Shown here in pieces: positions 1 to 12,462 of a DNA stretch of 64,000 nt. Every line of letters starts with the position of its first letter. Within the stretch, counting starts at the first letter, position 1. The DNA comes from Daphnia carinata (taxonomy: Eukaryota; Arthropoda; Branchiopoda; Diplostraca; Daphniidae): the NCBI RefSeq assembly GCF_022539665.2, contig NC_081331.1:3320501-3384500 (forward strand), in the 5' to 3' direction. The notes under the pieces were generated by a model that was given only the letters and a program-made list of their open reading frames with translations, did no database searches and was not told the DNA's origin. The position numbers and the translations under genes were made by a program.

Positions 1-1593
1 AATATTCGAGCAGCTTTGGCTCGCACTTTGCCCTCCAAATTGTAAACGTAAGAAACCTGCTATGACGTAGGGCGCAACAGCTCAATTGAATTTAAGAAAG
101 TGGTACCATTTTGAAAGGTGTCTTGTTAGTCTTAGATGTACCGTTTTGATGGACAATACACTCTCCGTTCATCGCAGAATATGCATTTTACTCGCCATTT
201 TTACGACACGCTTCTAGAATTGGGGTAAAATCATTTTGCTGCCGTGTTATATACGTTTGTGAAAGGGACATTCAAACCAGTTTTGCGACCTTTTAAGCTT
301 CAAAACTAAAAATGTTGTGAACACGATCTTATCCAGAGGTTCTCGGAATATGTATCAAGTTTCTGGCTTCGTTCGTAGAAAAACGAGCGGTAAGTTGACG
401 GCTAGCTCCGGTACCTAGTGACAGGATGTCTTGCATGCTATTTATTGATCAATTTTGAAAGAAAAAAGAAAACTTGTTTGACATCCAATCAACTGTGAAT
501 AGCTGTGATTGTCAGCCAAAAATCGTGCTAAAAGAAATCGATTGTACAACAACTTTACAACAAGGCCGCCAACAGATCGATACATCTGAACGTCTTTTTA
601 AAAAAAAGTATTCCTGGGTCGGCTAAGTCCCAATCAGTTTGCTACCATCCTTCGTTTTCAATAACACGCTTGAGCAAGCTAACCCGAGCATCGCCAAAGG
701 CAAGACATAATCTTGTCCCGAATTTTATGGGGCATGTTAATAGTAACGATCCGCCTACGTTTTCTGTTGGGTATTTTTACAAATCAGGAAATGCGGTCTT
801 TTCGTGTTATCCGCGTATCGATTGATCGGGCCTTTTCAACCTATTGACTAGTTTCCCAATAATGAAAGGGAATGGTAAATTAAATAATTATATTAAAGCT
901 GAACCGCCGTAGTGCTTTTCGTTCCCTATCGTCATTATTCAATTGGTAATTATAGAGGAGAATCGTTCCAAGTTTTTTTTTAAATAAGAAAAAATTTAAA
1001 TGAGCTGCAAATACTGAAGAAAAATGTATTCAAATACCACCCACTCCCAGTAGCCCACTGCTGCCCCTCATTTACATTTTGCGAAAAAAACAAAAACCTT
1101 TCCTCCTTTTTTTTTTCTTTTCTTTAAACTGACCCTGGTGCAACCTTGAGAAACCATGGCATTCTCGGAACGAATATGGGGACACATTTTAAAAACAAAG
1201 AATTTATGGCTTGGCAGTTTCTGAAGAAATACACAATGTAGCACGTAGCGTATTGTAGGGGCAAACTCATTGTTTCTTAGTTCATCTCGAATTTCATTAG
1301 GAGGTGGGGTAAGAAAACCGAGAGAAAATTATGCAAAAAATTTAAATAAAGCAAGTATGCAAAAAAACTGAACTGTTTTAGGGAATGGAGTAGGTCCGCA
1401 GAGGACGAGGAAAGGGATAGCAAAAGTAGGTAGTGAAATTTTTGAAAACGAAAAATGCTCATCTACGCTGCACTTTCGCCTGAGGTAGTTCTCTTCTAGA
1501 AAAGGTATTCCAGACTTTCGAAGGACGAGTTGTTGTTATGCGTGGCAATCAAATCTTCGGCTACAGGTGGAACAGTGTCTCATCGGTACAGAA
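1..1593. other. No gene recognised; leader of kynureninase at right end
   Basis: I see no ORF with a recognisable protein domain and no tRNA-like fold here. The short ORFs are low-complexity and lack convincing splice partners. The last roughly 100 bases before 1594 probably belong to the kynureninase 5' untranslated region. Confidence 0.5.
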
Positions 1594-3744
1594 ATGAACC
1601 AGTCTCACAATTCGGACAACGCTAACGGAATACAACATCACCAAAATGTAAGTTTTTCATTCTGTTTTACTTCTAAATTTTTCACGCCATTTGTTCACTA
1701 TATGCAACAGATACCCCTAACCAACAGTTTACGAAAATGGGCCGACAGTTTCGGTGTCACTTTGGAAAGCTCGGAATTCGCTGCTCAAATGGATTCAGTT
1801 GACCCGCTTCGAGAATTCCGAAGCAATTTCACTTTTCCTACCATGAAAGATTTACCTTGTGGTAAGTTATTTGAATACAAATTTACCCTGATGAGAAGTT
1901 CTAATAGTTTGACATATAAATCCAGTGGATCTCTCGTTAATCGAAAACCCGGACGAAGAATGCATTTACCTGTGTGGCAATTCTCTTGGGCTCAAACCCA
2001 AACGCGCCGATGGTTACCAACAAGAAGTTTTAAACTGTTGGGCTAAATTGTAAGTTACTCATGCAAATATTAGCAGTTGAACCTTACAACAATTGTCGTA
2101 ATTTAACAGAGGTGTTTTCACGCACTTTACTGGTCGCTTCCCCGCTGCCAAATGCGATTTACTTGTCAAAGATTCGCTGGTGAAACTCGTAGGCGCCGAG
2201 AACACGGCCGAAGTAGTTTGCATGAACGGTCTCACTGTCAACATTCATCTGCTTTTAATTTCTTTCTACCGACCGACAGCCACCCGTTACAAGATCATGA
2301 TTGAAGGACACGCTTTTCCGTCCGATCGAGTATAAACAATATCTTTCAGTCACAACCTTTCCAATTTAATTATAATTTTCAATTAATTTTTTTTGTTGTT
2401 TGATTAGTACGCCGTTGTATCGCAGCTGAATTTGCATGGTTATACGGAAGAGGATGGACTAATTATTCTACAAACTAGACCCGGTGAGCACCTTCTCCGC
2501 ACTGAAGATATTTTAGAATCCATCGCAAAACACGGAGAACAGATTGCCGTCATCTTCTTATCGGGCGTTCATTACTATACAGGTAAGAATGTCGTACACG
2601 TCATTTAGTTCTATAATCCAAGCTCGTGTTTGTGTTTTTCAGGACAGAAGTTCGACATCGAGACAATCACAAAGAGCGGCCAAGCTCAAGGTTGTCTGGT
2701 CGGATGGGATTTGGCTCACGCTGTCGGCAATGTCGAGCTGAAGATTCACGATTGGAACGTGGATTTCGCTTGCTGGTGCACATATAAAGTATATATTCTC
2801 GTTTATAAATAACTCTTCATAAAAGTAACATTACTGTGGAATTTGTCGATATGAGACACTCGCTCCCGAAGTCAAAGATTCAAACTAATCCTATTTTAGA
2901 ACTTTGATTTTCCGAGTGCTTTCCGAAACTGTCAAGGGAAGCTAGACATCTTGGAAATAACGAGACGATATGGCTGATGCATATGAAATAGCATTCCATA
3001 TTGATCGTAGAATCCATGGTATAGTTTCATACATAACTTGCCCTTTTTTTTTACAGTATTTAAATTCAGGAGCGGGAGGCATTGCTGGAGCTTTCATTCA
3101 CCAAAAACATCATCATGACAATCGTCCCAAGTTTTGCGGATGGTGGAGCAACCGCGAAGACACGCGATTTGAAATGCAGCACAGTGTCGATGCGGCTGCT
3201 GGTGCTGACTCTTATCGTTTGTGTAACCCTCCACCAGCCCTCGTTGCATTACACAAAGCTGGTCTTGAGGTAGTTTATTGATCAACATATAGAATAAAGT
3301 TTTCTAAAATTGTTCATGAACATGTCTGTTTCAAACAGATCTTTGAGGAAGCAGGGATGGATCGTTTGTTGGCTAAACAATATTTGCTAACTGGCTATCT
3401 GGAACATTTAATGGATCACCTGGCTCTGACTGATGCAGGAGAGGATAAATTCGTCGAGATTATAACCCCACGCGATCCACGACAAAGAGGCACTCAGTTG
3501 TCGGTCATGTTTCCATTTTCAGTGAAAGATATTCACGAGAGATTAGAAAAAAGAGGAGTCGTGGTATGTAGAGCATCTATATTAGATCTACTTTTATTTC
3601 ATCAAATATTTAATTTTCTGTCAGTGCGATGTACGTCTTCCAAGCGTCATGCGTTTGGCTCCAACGGCTTCGTACAACACGTTCACGGATGTTTATCGAT
3701 TTTTTACGGTACTCAAGCAGGTGATGATAGAGTGCAAGATGTAA
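1594..3744 (+). CDS. Kynu: Kynureninase (L-kynurenine hydrolase), 9 coding exons
   Basis: PLP-dependent enzyme of tryptophan catabolism that cleaves kynurenine or 3-hydroxykynurenine to anthranilate or 3-hydroxyanthranilate plus alanine; cytosolic in the family. Exons: 1594-1647, 1711-1861, 1926-2049, 2110-2329, 2408-2582, 2643-2788, 3057-3269, 3339-3563, 3625-3744. All junctions are GT-AG and the phases close to 475 residues, close to the roughly 465 of animal kynureninases. Visible family blocks are [12 protein letters not shown] (about residue 93), [20 protein letters not shown] (Asp264) and [11 protein letters not shown], whose Lys290, at the exon 6/7 junction, is the expected PLP-binding lysine. 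The ATG at 1594 was chosen because the longer frame upstream begins at a GTG. It stands alone on + with minus-strand genes downstream. Identity is firm; the exact start is less certain. Confidence 0.95.
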
Positions 3745-4884
3745 AGCCAGTGACGTTACTTCGCTTGATTGACAACCATGGCAACTAATATTTTAGCCTG
3801 GGCTTTCTTTGAAGGTAAAAAAAACATGTAATGTGATTTGAAAAATGTAATAGTAAATGAATAATAATAGGATAAAAATATGACATGTAAGTTTGACACG
3901 AGCGACGATCCAGAAAATGTTTTGATTGAAACGTAATGCGCTTTAACAAACTACTGAACTTTTCTAACTTTTTTCATTTTATGTAATCCTCTTTCGTGCA
4001 GACCGTTTAATGGATCAAAATAAGCCCATAAGTACTCGAGCGACGATAAGATAAAGCCTATTACAAATTTTAATAATACAAAGTTTCAGAGCATAGAATT
4101 GTACTACTCTGCAAATGCTTACAGTGTGGCAATAAGACTTGAAGAATTGAATAAGTGAATTACTGCGAATATCATCTTCTACTAGTGCAAACTTGTGTTA
4201 TTTGAAGTGCCTATTCACGTAAAAGCGATGAGGAAAAAAGAAGTTTGATTTAATTGTCAGAGCTCTTTTTTTTTTACTATGCTCTTTGCTACGCTATTAG
4301 CAATGGGTACTAAATTTCTTATAAATCCTGTTGATGGCATAGTACAGCTGAGATCAATACGAGTTTATTATTTTGATCAAAAGTTTCCTAGTACGCTACG
4401 TTCTGCGAAAGAACCTGAGATTAAAAAAAAAAACATGTCGTTATTTATTCAATAGTGAGCCAAGCGTAGCCAGCGGAGCTATGCATGATATGAGATTTTT
4501 TTGGTCTGCCCGCCAACTTTCGGGGTTGGGATAATGTCGGTTGAAAACCAAATTAGTGTCAAAGGAAAAAAGTGATACCATAGGACGCAACGTACAGTTT
4601 AATGTGAAATTATCTTCCGTGCTGTCTCATTTCACTGCGTGATGCAAATAATGGGGAAGCTTAAGGTAAACAGGTGACATGTTATATTTCTTCATTATAG
4701 GATGACAAGACTAGACAACACAAAGTGAACAATGTTGTGATTACCGACCATAACAAAGCCTCTGTCACAATTAAGAACCAAGACCTTTTTGCTGTCCCGC
4801 ATAAATTTGACGTTAACCCCTGAAAATGAGATACGAAAAAGTAAATTTAAAAAGTATGCACAAAAACAAATTTCCATTGACAGA
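3745..4884. other. Intergenic, nothing recognised
   Basis: AT-rich sequence between the kynureninase stop and the first small-peptide gene. ORFs on both strands here are short and without a recognisable domain. The kynureninase 3' untranslated region must occupy its left end, but I see no clear AATAAA. Confidence 0.5.
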
Positions 4885-5082
4885 TTACCAAACAAGGAAG
4901 CACCGATTAAGAATGGAATTGAACTTTTGTCCGTCGGGACATTTTTGCCGTGGCCCAGATACACCTACTGCGTAAACGTTACTAGCAAGTTTATGTAAAT
5001 AAGGTTTCGTGGTTAAAGCCTCAAAGGAGCTGGCTAAGAAAGCCAAGACGATTAACGTTTTAAAAACAGAACGGGATTGCAT
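4885..5082 (-). CDS. Small secreted peptide with CPxG...CxxxW tail (copy 1)
   Basis: A single open frame of 65 residues. Residues 1-22 look like a signal peptide: basic start, then a hydrophobic core (TLIVLAFLASSFEA). The mature part is basic and ends in a two-cysteine loop, C-P-D-G-x8-R-C-F-L-V-W, with Trp as the last residue before the stop. The ATG at 5082 was chosen because it puts the signal peptide at the N-terminus; the frame stays open 19 codons further upstream. The same arrangement recurs in the next gene on the same strand (6827-7036). The loop resembles the C-P-x-G-x-C loop of secapin-like insect peptides, a resemblance only. A 5' untranslated exon is possible and not resolved. 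The function is unknown; a secreted defence, protease-inhibitor or cuticle role is a guess. Confidence 0.6.
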   Translation of the reverse strand: MQSRSVFKTLIVLAFLASSFEALTTKPYLHKLASNVYAVGVSGPRQKCPDGQKFNSILNRCFLVW

Positions 5083-6826
5083 TCTGAATTTCACTGAAGG
5101 TTCGGGTTCGATTAACAACTCGACGTACAATGGAAACACAAATCAAACTGAATAAAAAAAAGAACGACAATTAGCATTCGTGAACTTAATTGTAGAGGGC
5201 TGAAAATCGTTAATGAGAATATGTGGATGTGGTAGTCGGTTGTGGCTTTTTCACCTATCATTTGTCGCCGGATAGATGTGGTTTTTAAGTAACCTACTAT
5301 ATACGTTTCATAATCTCTTTTACCCATTCGTTCTCTATAAACTCACTCTTGTTAATGACATATCTCCTTGGAAATCTATTCTAGGAGATCTTGTAGTTGC
5401 TTATTAAACCACGTGTCCCTTTATCGAACATGTATTGACGAAACATTTCGAACTCTTAGTGGAAAAGTAATTCAGACAAACATTGACGTAGGTCTGTGCG
5501 CGATTGATTTGGTCCAGGAATCACATGAAAGGATCAATATCTTTTTATTATAATTGTTTAAATAGACGAATCGTTTAAGGTAAAAATAGCTTTTGTTGCT
5601 CCCACCTCAATGGAGAAGGTAGGTAACTATGAGTTAAAAAACAGGTAGCGAAGCATACAAAAGGCAAGGTAAATCACTTAAGAAGATTCAGTCATCCAAA
5701 CTCCGAGCAGTAACATTCAGGTATGATCTCGCCATATTAACGATGTGAAACACGCAACTATGACGATGGACTGACCTCTGGGAAAGTTATAAGGTGTACG
5801 TAATTTAAACATTATTGCTCTATATCGTACTTGGACACTATAGTTGTCACTGAAATGGTATTTAAGATTTAAACAATCAATCTAATGGACTTTTTTTTTA
5901 CCCCCTTAAGAAAGGATAATCACAAGCTATTAACGAGGCAAAAACTAGCGAAAGCGATTCAGCACGATGTAAACCAATAAAGACGCCCCAGCCATCGACC
6001 AATAATTGTCACGTACCACCCAACGATGCGATAACTTTTACATTAACCGACCAGATTCCGTTTTTATTCTCTATGCTTTCATTTCCCGTTAACAGCAGTG
6101 CTTCTCCGCATCAACGTTAAAGGGAAGAAATCAAGAATAACGATTCAGACCTGAAGTGCTTCTTATACAATAGGGAGGGGGGATGGGTGTGCAAGCAACA
6201 ACAAATAAAAGTTCTGAGTAGTGTGGTATACAAATGGGGCTATTTAATATAGAAACCGCCTTCGCTTACAACAATTGCGGTAGCTATATCACTGCCATTC
6301 GTTTTTATTGTGTGAGCTTTGCCGACGACGTATGAAGTACGTACTAAACGAAAGATACGCGCATCTGTTTTGAATGAGTTTTACAAACCACGTCGTTCAT
6401 TGTATCGTAAGAAAAGACGTCTCTTTTTTGGCAGGTCTGCTACACAAAAGAAAAAAGATAAAATGCACAAAATGTTTTGTATGTCTGGAGGCTGCGGAGA
6501 AAATATTCACGTCTGCAGTTGAAGATTGCCAGATTAATCTAACGTGATTTTATTAATAGTATATTTATCGTGTATTTTCAACTTGCGAAAAAAACCAAAG
6601 ACGAATAGCTTCCAATACGATTACATACGTCTTTCCTCCTCAGTATTTTTAGATTGGCGTAAGTCTCAGTCATTCATTATGCATGAGGACGTGCGTGCAT
6701 TTTTTCCAAACAGTCGAGCGTAAACCGCAGACTGCTGACTGATTGTTCGCTTTTGTGAATATTCATCCAAGCCTAAATAAATTTTTTAGTTTCACACAAA
6801 GTGTAAACAAGAAAATACAAGATGGA
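5083..6826. other. Spacer between the two small-peptide genes
   Basis: No third copy of the CPxG...CxxxW peptide was found. A TATATA-like stretch near 5300 on the minus strand could serve the 4885-5082 gene but is weak. The ORF at 6319-6522 (+) is a lysine/arginine-rich frame without family resemblance. Confidence 0.4.
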
Positions 6827-7036
6827 TTACCATATCATCCTGCAGATGCCGTTCTTATCCAACAAATGTCCAGTAGGACAACCACGACTTGGAGCTAGGG
6901 CTACTTGTTTCCTGTTGTAACGTGGTGTAGTAGTTTGGTGTTTGACAAAGATCGGCTGACGATTAGCTTCGCCTGGTTCAATCACAAAACAAAAAACGAT
7001 AGCTAAAGCGAAAAATAACAAAATGCGCCACTGCAT
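6827..7036 (-). CDS. Small secreted peptide with CPxG...CxxxW tail (copy 2)
   Basis: A single open frame of 69 residues starting at an ATG. Residues 1-24 form a strong signal peptide (hydrophobic core ILLFFALAIVFCFVI). The mature peptide is basic and proline/threonine-containing. It ends C-P-T-G-x9-C-R-M-I-W-stop, the same tail as the peptide at 4885-5082: CPxG, one more Cys, three residues, terminal Trp. Sequence outside the tail is hardly conserved, so the pair are old paralogues or the tail is under selection. The two cysteines would make one disulfide loop. Function unknown. It lies 3' of the ADAMTS-like gene on the same strand, with no sign of co-transcription. Confidence 0.7.
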   Translation of the reverse strand: MQWRILLFFALAIVFCFVIEPGEANRQPIFVKHQTTTPRYNRKQVALAPSRGCPTGHLLDKNGICRMIW

Positions 7037-7404
7037 CCTGATTCCGGGAGAGAAGAATTGCCGTGGAAGATGTTTGCTTGTGCAAGGAAGAAACTAGAAT
7101 GAATCTTCGACCTTTCAACCGACTCACGGCACTCGAAAAACTATCGTGAATTGGCGCGCATGCCGGAGACGGATAATCACGACGAAGATGTGGCCATCTT
7201 TCGGCATCCGTAACATACTACGATTTGCAACTCGCAACCTTTAATTGCGCATCAAAAAGAGAATCGCGTTTTTTAAGTTTATTTGATCGCATTCTTTAAC
7301 TTGAAATACAAAAATGATGAGAAAGAGCTTCACAATTTTTTCTAAAAATGAATCGATGCGAAATTTGAAAGATGAAAAAAGAATATCTGCTTCACGTTTT
7401 TAAG

Positions 7405-10400
7405 TTATTTAGATAGGTAATTGGAACAAGAATGACAGCAGGACGTCTGGAACGAAGTTAATGCGCAATAACGTTGCAACACGGGCAGATTGCAATGCCT
7501 GGACAGATCTTTACATTTCTCCGTGTCCTGGCCATTCGGCGGAAGAGTCAATGGACATTCTTGATTCACGCACGAACGGACTAATGTGGGCCTTGGTCCG
7601 CATAAAAAATTCTTCCACTTGCTGTTACCCTTCCCCTCTGTTTGACGTTTATTGAAACCATAAGCAGCTTCTTCATGGAAATCCTCTTGGTAATCGATGG
7701 CTTGTTCAGCAAAAGCTTCCTCTTCGTACATGGACAAATAGCCTCCCAGTTCTTTGTTCGATTTGCCCTTGGATGACACGCAAATAAATTGCATTTCTTG
7801 ACGACCAATTCCACACGTTGTCGAGCACTGCTATCAAACAAAAAAAATCTATGCGATAAATCTCTATTACGATATTTGTCACCTTATCACCTTTGTCCAA
7901 TTTTTCTCCACCCATGTCCCATTACACGGAATCCTGGAACAAGGTTGAGTTTCATTTGGTGGCTTGTCTTTGCATAGAGCCGGGTCGGTAATAGCATTTG
8001 GATTCCAATGAAGGATTTCATTTTCAACAGCCAATTTTTTCTGAATTAAAAATGAATCTTGACGAAATCTGAAAGCAAACTAAAATATCTAATCGCATAC
8101 CTTGTTATCTTTGATGGTCGCTTTCCACGCATCGACGATAGGATGAATAAGGCGATCCGTTGTGGAGCTAATGTCATCGTCAGTAACCTCCGGAAGTCTT
8201 CGAGCTTCATTGACAGGACCGCTGAATGCGGTCTGATGTTCGTCAAACAAAATATTCTTTTCAAATTCTGGTTTTGTTATCGCTGCTGCTGTGTTGTTGC
8301 TTTGCGATGAAGTGACCATGGCGGTGCGGACGCAGTAAATCATACGCATCTGGACGCCATCAGTTCCACACATATGTGAACATCCTTCCCAGGGTCCGGT
8401 TACCCATCGGAAATCACAGCTGAAGAGTGAAACGATTTGTAAATAAAAATCTAAAAAATGTATTGAAATTGAAAACTTACCTGAACGTGTTGCAAAGTCG
8501 TGTCAAAATTTCAGGTTCACTCAGAATGTTGCAATGCTTACGTCGAACAACGTGGCCAGTTTGACGATCTCGACAATACCAGACTTGGGTCTGCGTTCCT
8601 TCTCCACAGGAACGCGAACAAACTGACCAACCGGCCAATTCCCAGAAATACTGGTTCTGTCGATTGCTAACATCAGGACCAGGATTCTTTTTGCGGTGAG
8701 ATTTTGGTGGCATACTCCATGTCACTGTTACGTTGGCATGTTCTCTTACAAGTCCCGGAACGATCTTTGCTCGATAAAACAATGTTTAGAACACGGAAAC
8801 ACTAAAGAATTTAAATGACCATATACCATAAGCGTGAGGTCTGATAGAAGGGGTCCTCTCGCTCGCATCGTTTCCAATCCAAAGACTGAGTTGTATGTAA
8901 AACGAGTACCTGCGGTGATGACGTAAAATGTGGCAACATCTTCCGTGATGGGGAAGGATCCATTCAAAATCCAGCTCTGTGAGTTACGCGCTTTGATTGC
9001 CAGTCTATTGGAACTATTGGGCTCTTCTTTGATGCGGATATTTCTCGCTCCTCGCGGAATTACTACTACCCTTCGATGAGCTGAAATTGGTTGATGATTC
9101 AAACGCTGTCTTGTTTTAAATTTGAATTTAAATTGTGATTCTTACGAAGACGGGGAGCTCCACTGTAATGTCTGCTGGCCACTGTACAATCGCCCGGTTT
9201 GCCTTGACACACGCCACACTCATTTTCTACGGCTGGAGAACCAAGCCGTTTATCGCAGCCCATTATTTGGCATTGGCCCTTTGAAATATAATATCAAGAC
9301 ATAGCACAGGAATCTCTGTAATTGATAAGAGAAATACCTGTATACAAATGCCGTTAGATCGTTCATAAGAGCAAGCAGTTCCGTCAACGACATTCTCCGA
9401 AGACTCGAAAATATCTCCCGTTTCGCGTGCAACGCATGTCAGACGACAAAGAGCGGACTCTATAAAAATATCACAAGATTTAATGCATGCGTTAATGATT
9501 TCGAATTCAGAACTTACGATTGTTTACTTCCCAAGGAAGCCAAGTCATAGAAAAAAGCGACTCGTTTGTAGGAAATAATAATGGAATCGTAGCGCATTGC
9601 TCGCCTCTAAAATCCGTCCATTCAGCGCACGGGTTTGTGTTGCACAGTTCCGAATCTTCGCTCTTTCCTTGACAACTTTTGCCTCCGTTCGCAGGTCTAA
9701 CATCGCAAGCAGTAATTAAAGTACGGTTATATGGGAGCAATGTAAATGTCTGCCTTACGTGGGATTATTGCATTTGCGTGTGCGGAAACGGACGCCGACG
9801 CTGCAGGTTCGTGAGCAAGTGTTCCAATCGGACCATACGCTCCAATTACCATCTCGGGGATTTTTAACGACAGGTCCTATAACTTTTTTTCGCTTACCGA
9901 TCGCCTCGCAGAAGCCTTTGATGCACCACTGTATAAGAACAAAATTTTGTCTTCCTCAATGAAATGCCGGACGAAGAAATAAATGGGAATTAGTTTTGTA
10001 CCTTATCTTTTCCACAAGGAGTGCCTTCAAGTGGTGGTCCTTTCTTAGTTTTGCATAGCTGAGGGCTCGACTTGTGTCCACACCAAAGATGAGTGCACGG
10101 ATCGTTCAGAGCAAAAGATCGGCATAGGAAATATCTGGTAGAAATAAGTTATGTTTTAATTTTAAAAAATACGGATTGAAAATCTGATTCTACCCTTCGC
10201 CAAATTCCATACGACATTGTTCGTCTAAACTGTAACTGTACTGAATGGCGGATTGGACAATCGTTGCATTGGTATTTACGCTTGGTTGATTTTTCAAGCA
10301 CTTCCAATTGCTGCAAAATAAAGACATATAAAGTTTCTAGAGCCTTTTTGTCATTGGATTTAGAATCATAATTTGGATCGTAAATATGAAAAATTACTGT

Positions 10401-12462
10401 TGTTTAAAGTGGTATTCCCAATGCGTGCAACGTGACCAATGAAAGCGACTGAAAGTCGCTGCAACCATAGGTGCCATAACGGAGCCTTGAAGTGCTTCAT
10501 CGTGGCAATCATTCCCAGCTGATACGTCTCCGTCATGAGAGAATCCTAACCTGAGAATCACAAACAATCAAGCAATTAGAATAAGTTGGTCTGGCGTTTT
10601 GTGTGATAGCCCTTGAAAGACTTACACGTGTCCCACTTCGTGAGCAATAATGAAGGCCGATGTGAGACCTTCGTCTCGACTGTGTTTAAAAATAAACGCA
10701 TTAAAGCACTACTTTAAAATAAAAAAGAAATCATTGAAAGTCGTAAATATAGAAAGGAAAACACTTGAGAGAGCAGCTACGATCTGGATCACAAACTCCT
10801 GCAACAGGAGCATAGCCCGAAGGTCCACCCAAATCATAACGGGTAAGCCAGACAGCTATATCGTGAGGCCATTCAGAGGCAGCGTTTCTCAGAAGCCCAG
10901 CATTCCAAGCGTTCACGTTTTCCAATGACCGTTTGGAATTCCCCTCTCGAACCTAAAGAATGAAGATGCTCAAACGCTGATTCATTCAAATCTGTTGAAT
11001 GTTACCTGCCCTTGTTTTCTGTCTTCATAGAATATTAATCTCGACACGACCAGACGCAAATTAGCCTCTAGTGAAGAGTCTTCATAAATTGCACTGACCT
11101 GCAATTGCACAAAGAGTAATTTATGAGATCCAAAACACTCACTAAACATGCACCTTACGATATTCAAAAGTGTCAAAACATATTGTTGAACTCTTTGTTT
11201 GCCATGAAATTTGATGACCGTGTGATCAACAGCCAGTGCTAATTCCAGAAACTTGGCCGAATCCTCACCCAAGGTCGTTTTTGCTACGGGTTTTTTCCGT
11301 TTGACTGCTTGTGATTCACCTAATGACGATTGTAAAAAAAATGCGTTGAAAAGAGTACCAAGCTAGAAAAGATATTAGAAGCAAACCTTCCCACAACTTG
11401 TCAACCGAAAAGCCATCAATATCGAGTGTGTTTTCAGGTTCCAAAGTTGTACGATTACTTGAAGGGCTTTCTTCGGCCTCCTCCAGTGATTTTGCTTCCG
11501 TCACCACTGGTGACAGGTGGACGTCGTAATCCTCGATTTCAGAGTACATGTCTGAGATCACTACGTCGTCGTCAATCGAGTTACTTATTTCATTCTCTTC
11601 GTCAATTTCATCGTCGACACTTTGACTGTATTCCTCTAGTTCTTCGAAATGGACGGTATCGACAACTTCATTGCCCTCTTCGTCGTAGTCGACTTGATTT
11701 GAAAGGATATTACGTTTGTGTCTACGACCGACACCAAAATCCTGGTCGTTTTGCAATACAATTTGGCCAGAATTATTGGCAAGCGTCCATGGATAAATGA
11801 CATGAGTTAGATTCGGATAGGTTGGATTGCCCTGAACGGGTTCCAGCAGCATAGTTTGGTTATTGGTGCGTATAAATCCTGATAGACCTTGGCAGATACC
11901 CAGCGAGACGATGGAGTCGGTTTCATTCTCTACGGCACCCGTATACCTTTATACATGCAATTCGATATACATTAGAAGGAAACAAAACAAAATGTTACGA
12001 TCAGACATCGAAACAGATCGTACCAGCAATTGTCTGTATCGATACCACGGGTGAGAGTGCGTTCTCCGTTTTCAGCCACCCATTCGACAATCGTATTGGG
12101 CGTAACGGGGTGGCTTTTGCGTCGTAAATTTAGATTCCAAACAGAGTGGGGCAATGCATCAAGAGATATCCGTATGGATTCCTGACTAGTCGAAAGTTCC
12201 GAATTTCTTTTACGTCGATGTACATAGCTGTTGGATATTGTCTGATGCGTGTCCCATCTCCAAGGACTCTTTGTTTCACCTCGCACTAAAAAGGCTTGAA
12301 CAGGCAATTGTTCAGTCGACTGTACCATTTTCTGAATTTTCGTCATAGGGAAACAAGATCGAGTTCTGTAATTTTCCAATCCAATGGCACTTATAAACTT
12401 ACCTGCTGAATAACTAACACCGCAATAAACAGCACTATACTAGTTTTATAGAAGCAAATCAT
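7405..12462 (-). CDS. ADAMTS2/3/14-like secreted metalloprotease (procollagen N-proteinase type), 19 exons
   Basis: Secreted zinc protease acting in the extracellular matrix; vertebrate ADAMTS2/3/14 remove procollagen N-propeptides. Exons: 12462-12403, 12331-12024, 11946-11387, 11319-11159, 11098-11006, 10952-10765, 10679-10626, 10550-10398, 10310-10194, 10134-10002, 9928-9759, 9696-9518, 9459-9338, 9278-9146, 9080-8827, 8764-8481, 8419-8101, 8040-7891, 7827-7405; 1286 residues. Order: signal peptide (1-20), prodomain, furin-type RRHKR (197-201), acidic stretch, reprolysin domain with HEVGHVLGFSHD (470-481) and Met-turn Met500, disintegrin-like ([13 protein letters not shown]), TSP1, Cys-rich (ending [11 protein letters not shown]), spacer, three more TSP1 modules, PLAC domain (CCHSC near the end). 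Four TSP1 plus PLAC, and blocks such as GPSGYAPV and [14 protein letters not shown], place it with ADAMTS2/3/14. Odd points are the acidic linker and a long insert in the third TSP1. Confidence 0.93.

Noticed and set aside
1277-1462. Leu/Phe/Ser-rich 61-codon minus frame
   Set aside because: Hydrophobic low-complexity translation of an AT-rich stretch; no support as a gene.
6319-6522. Basic 67-codon frame on + between the two secreted-peptide genes
   Set aside because: It does not begin with ATG at its stated start, has no signal peptide or domain, and its composition is Lys/Arg low complexity.
12332-12402. A shorter 37-nt intron for ADAMTS exon 1, using the acceptor TTACAG near 12365
   Set aside because: It would put exon 2 in a frame with an early stop. 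The next AG (TTCAG, 12332) gives a normal 71-nt intron and keeps the frame.
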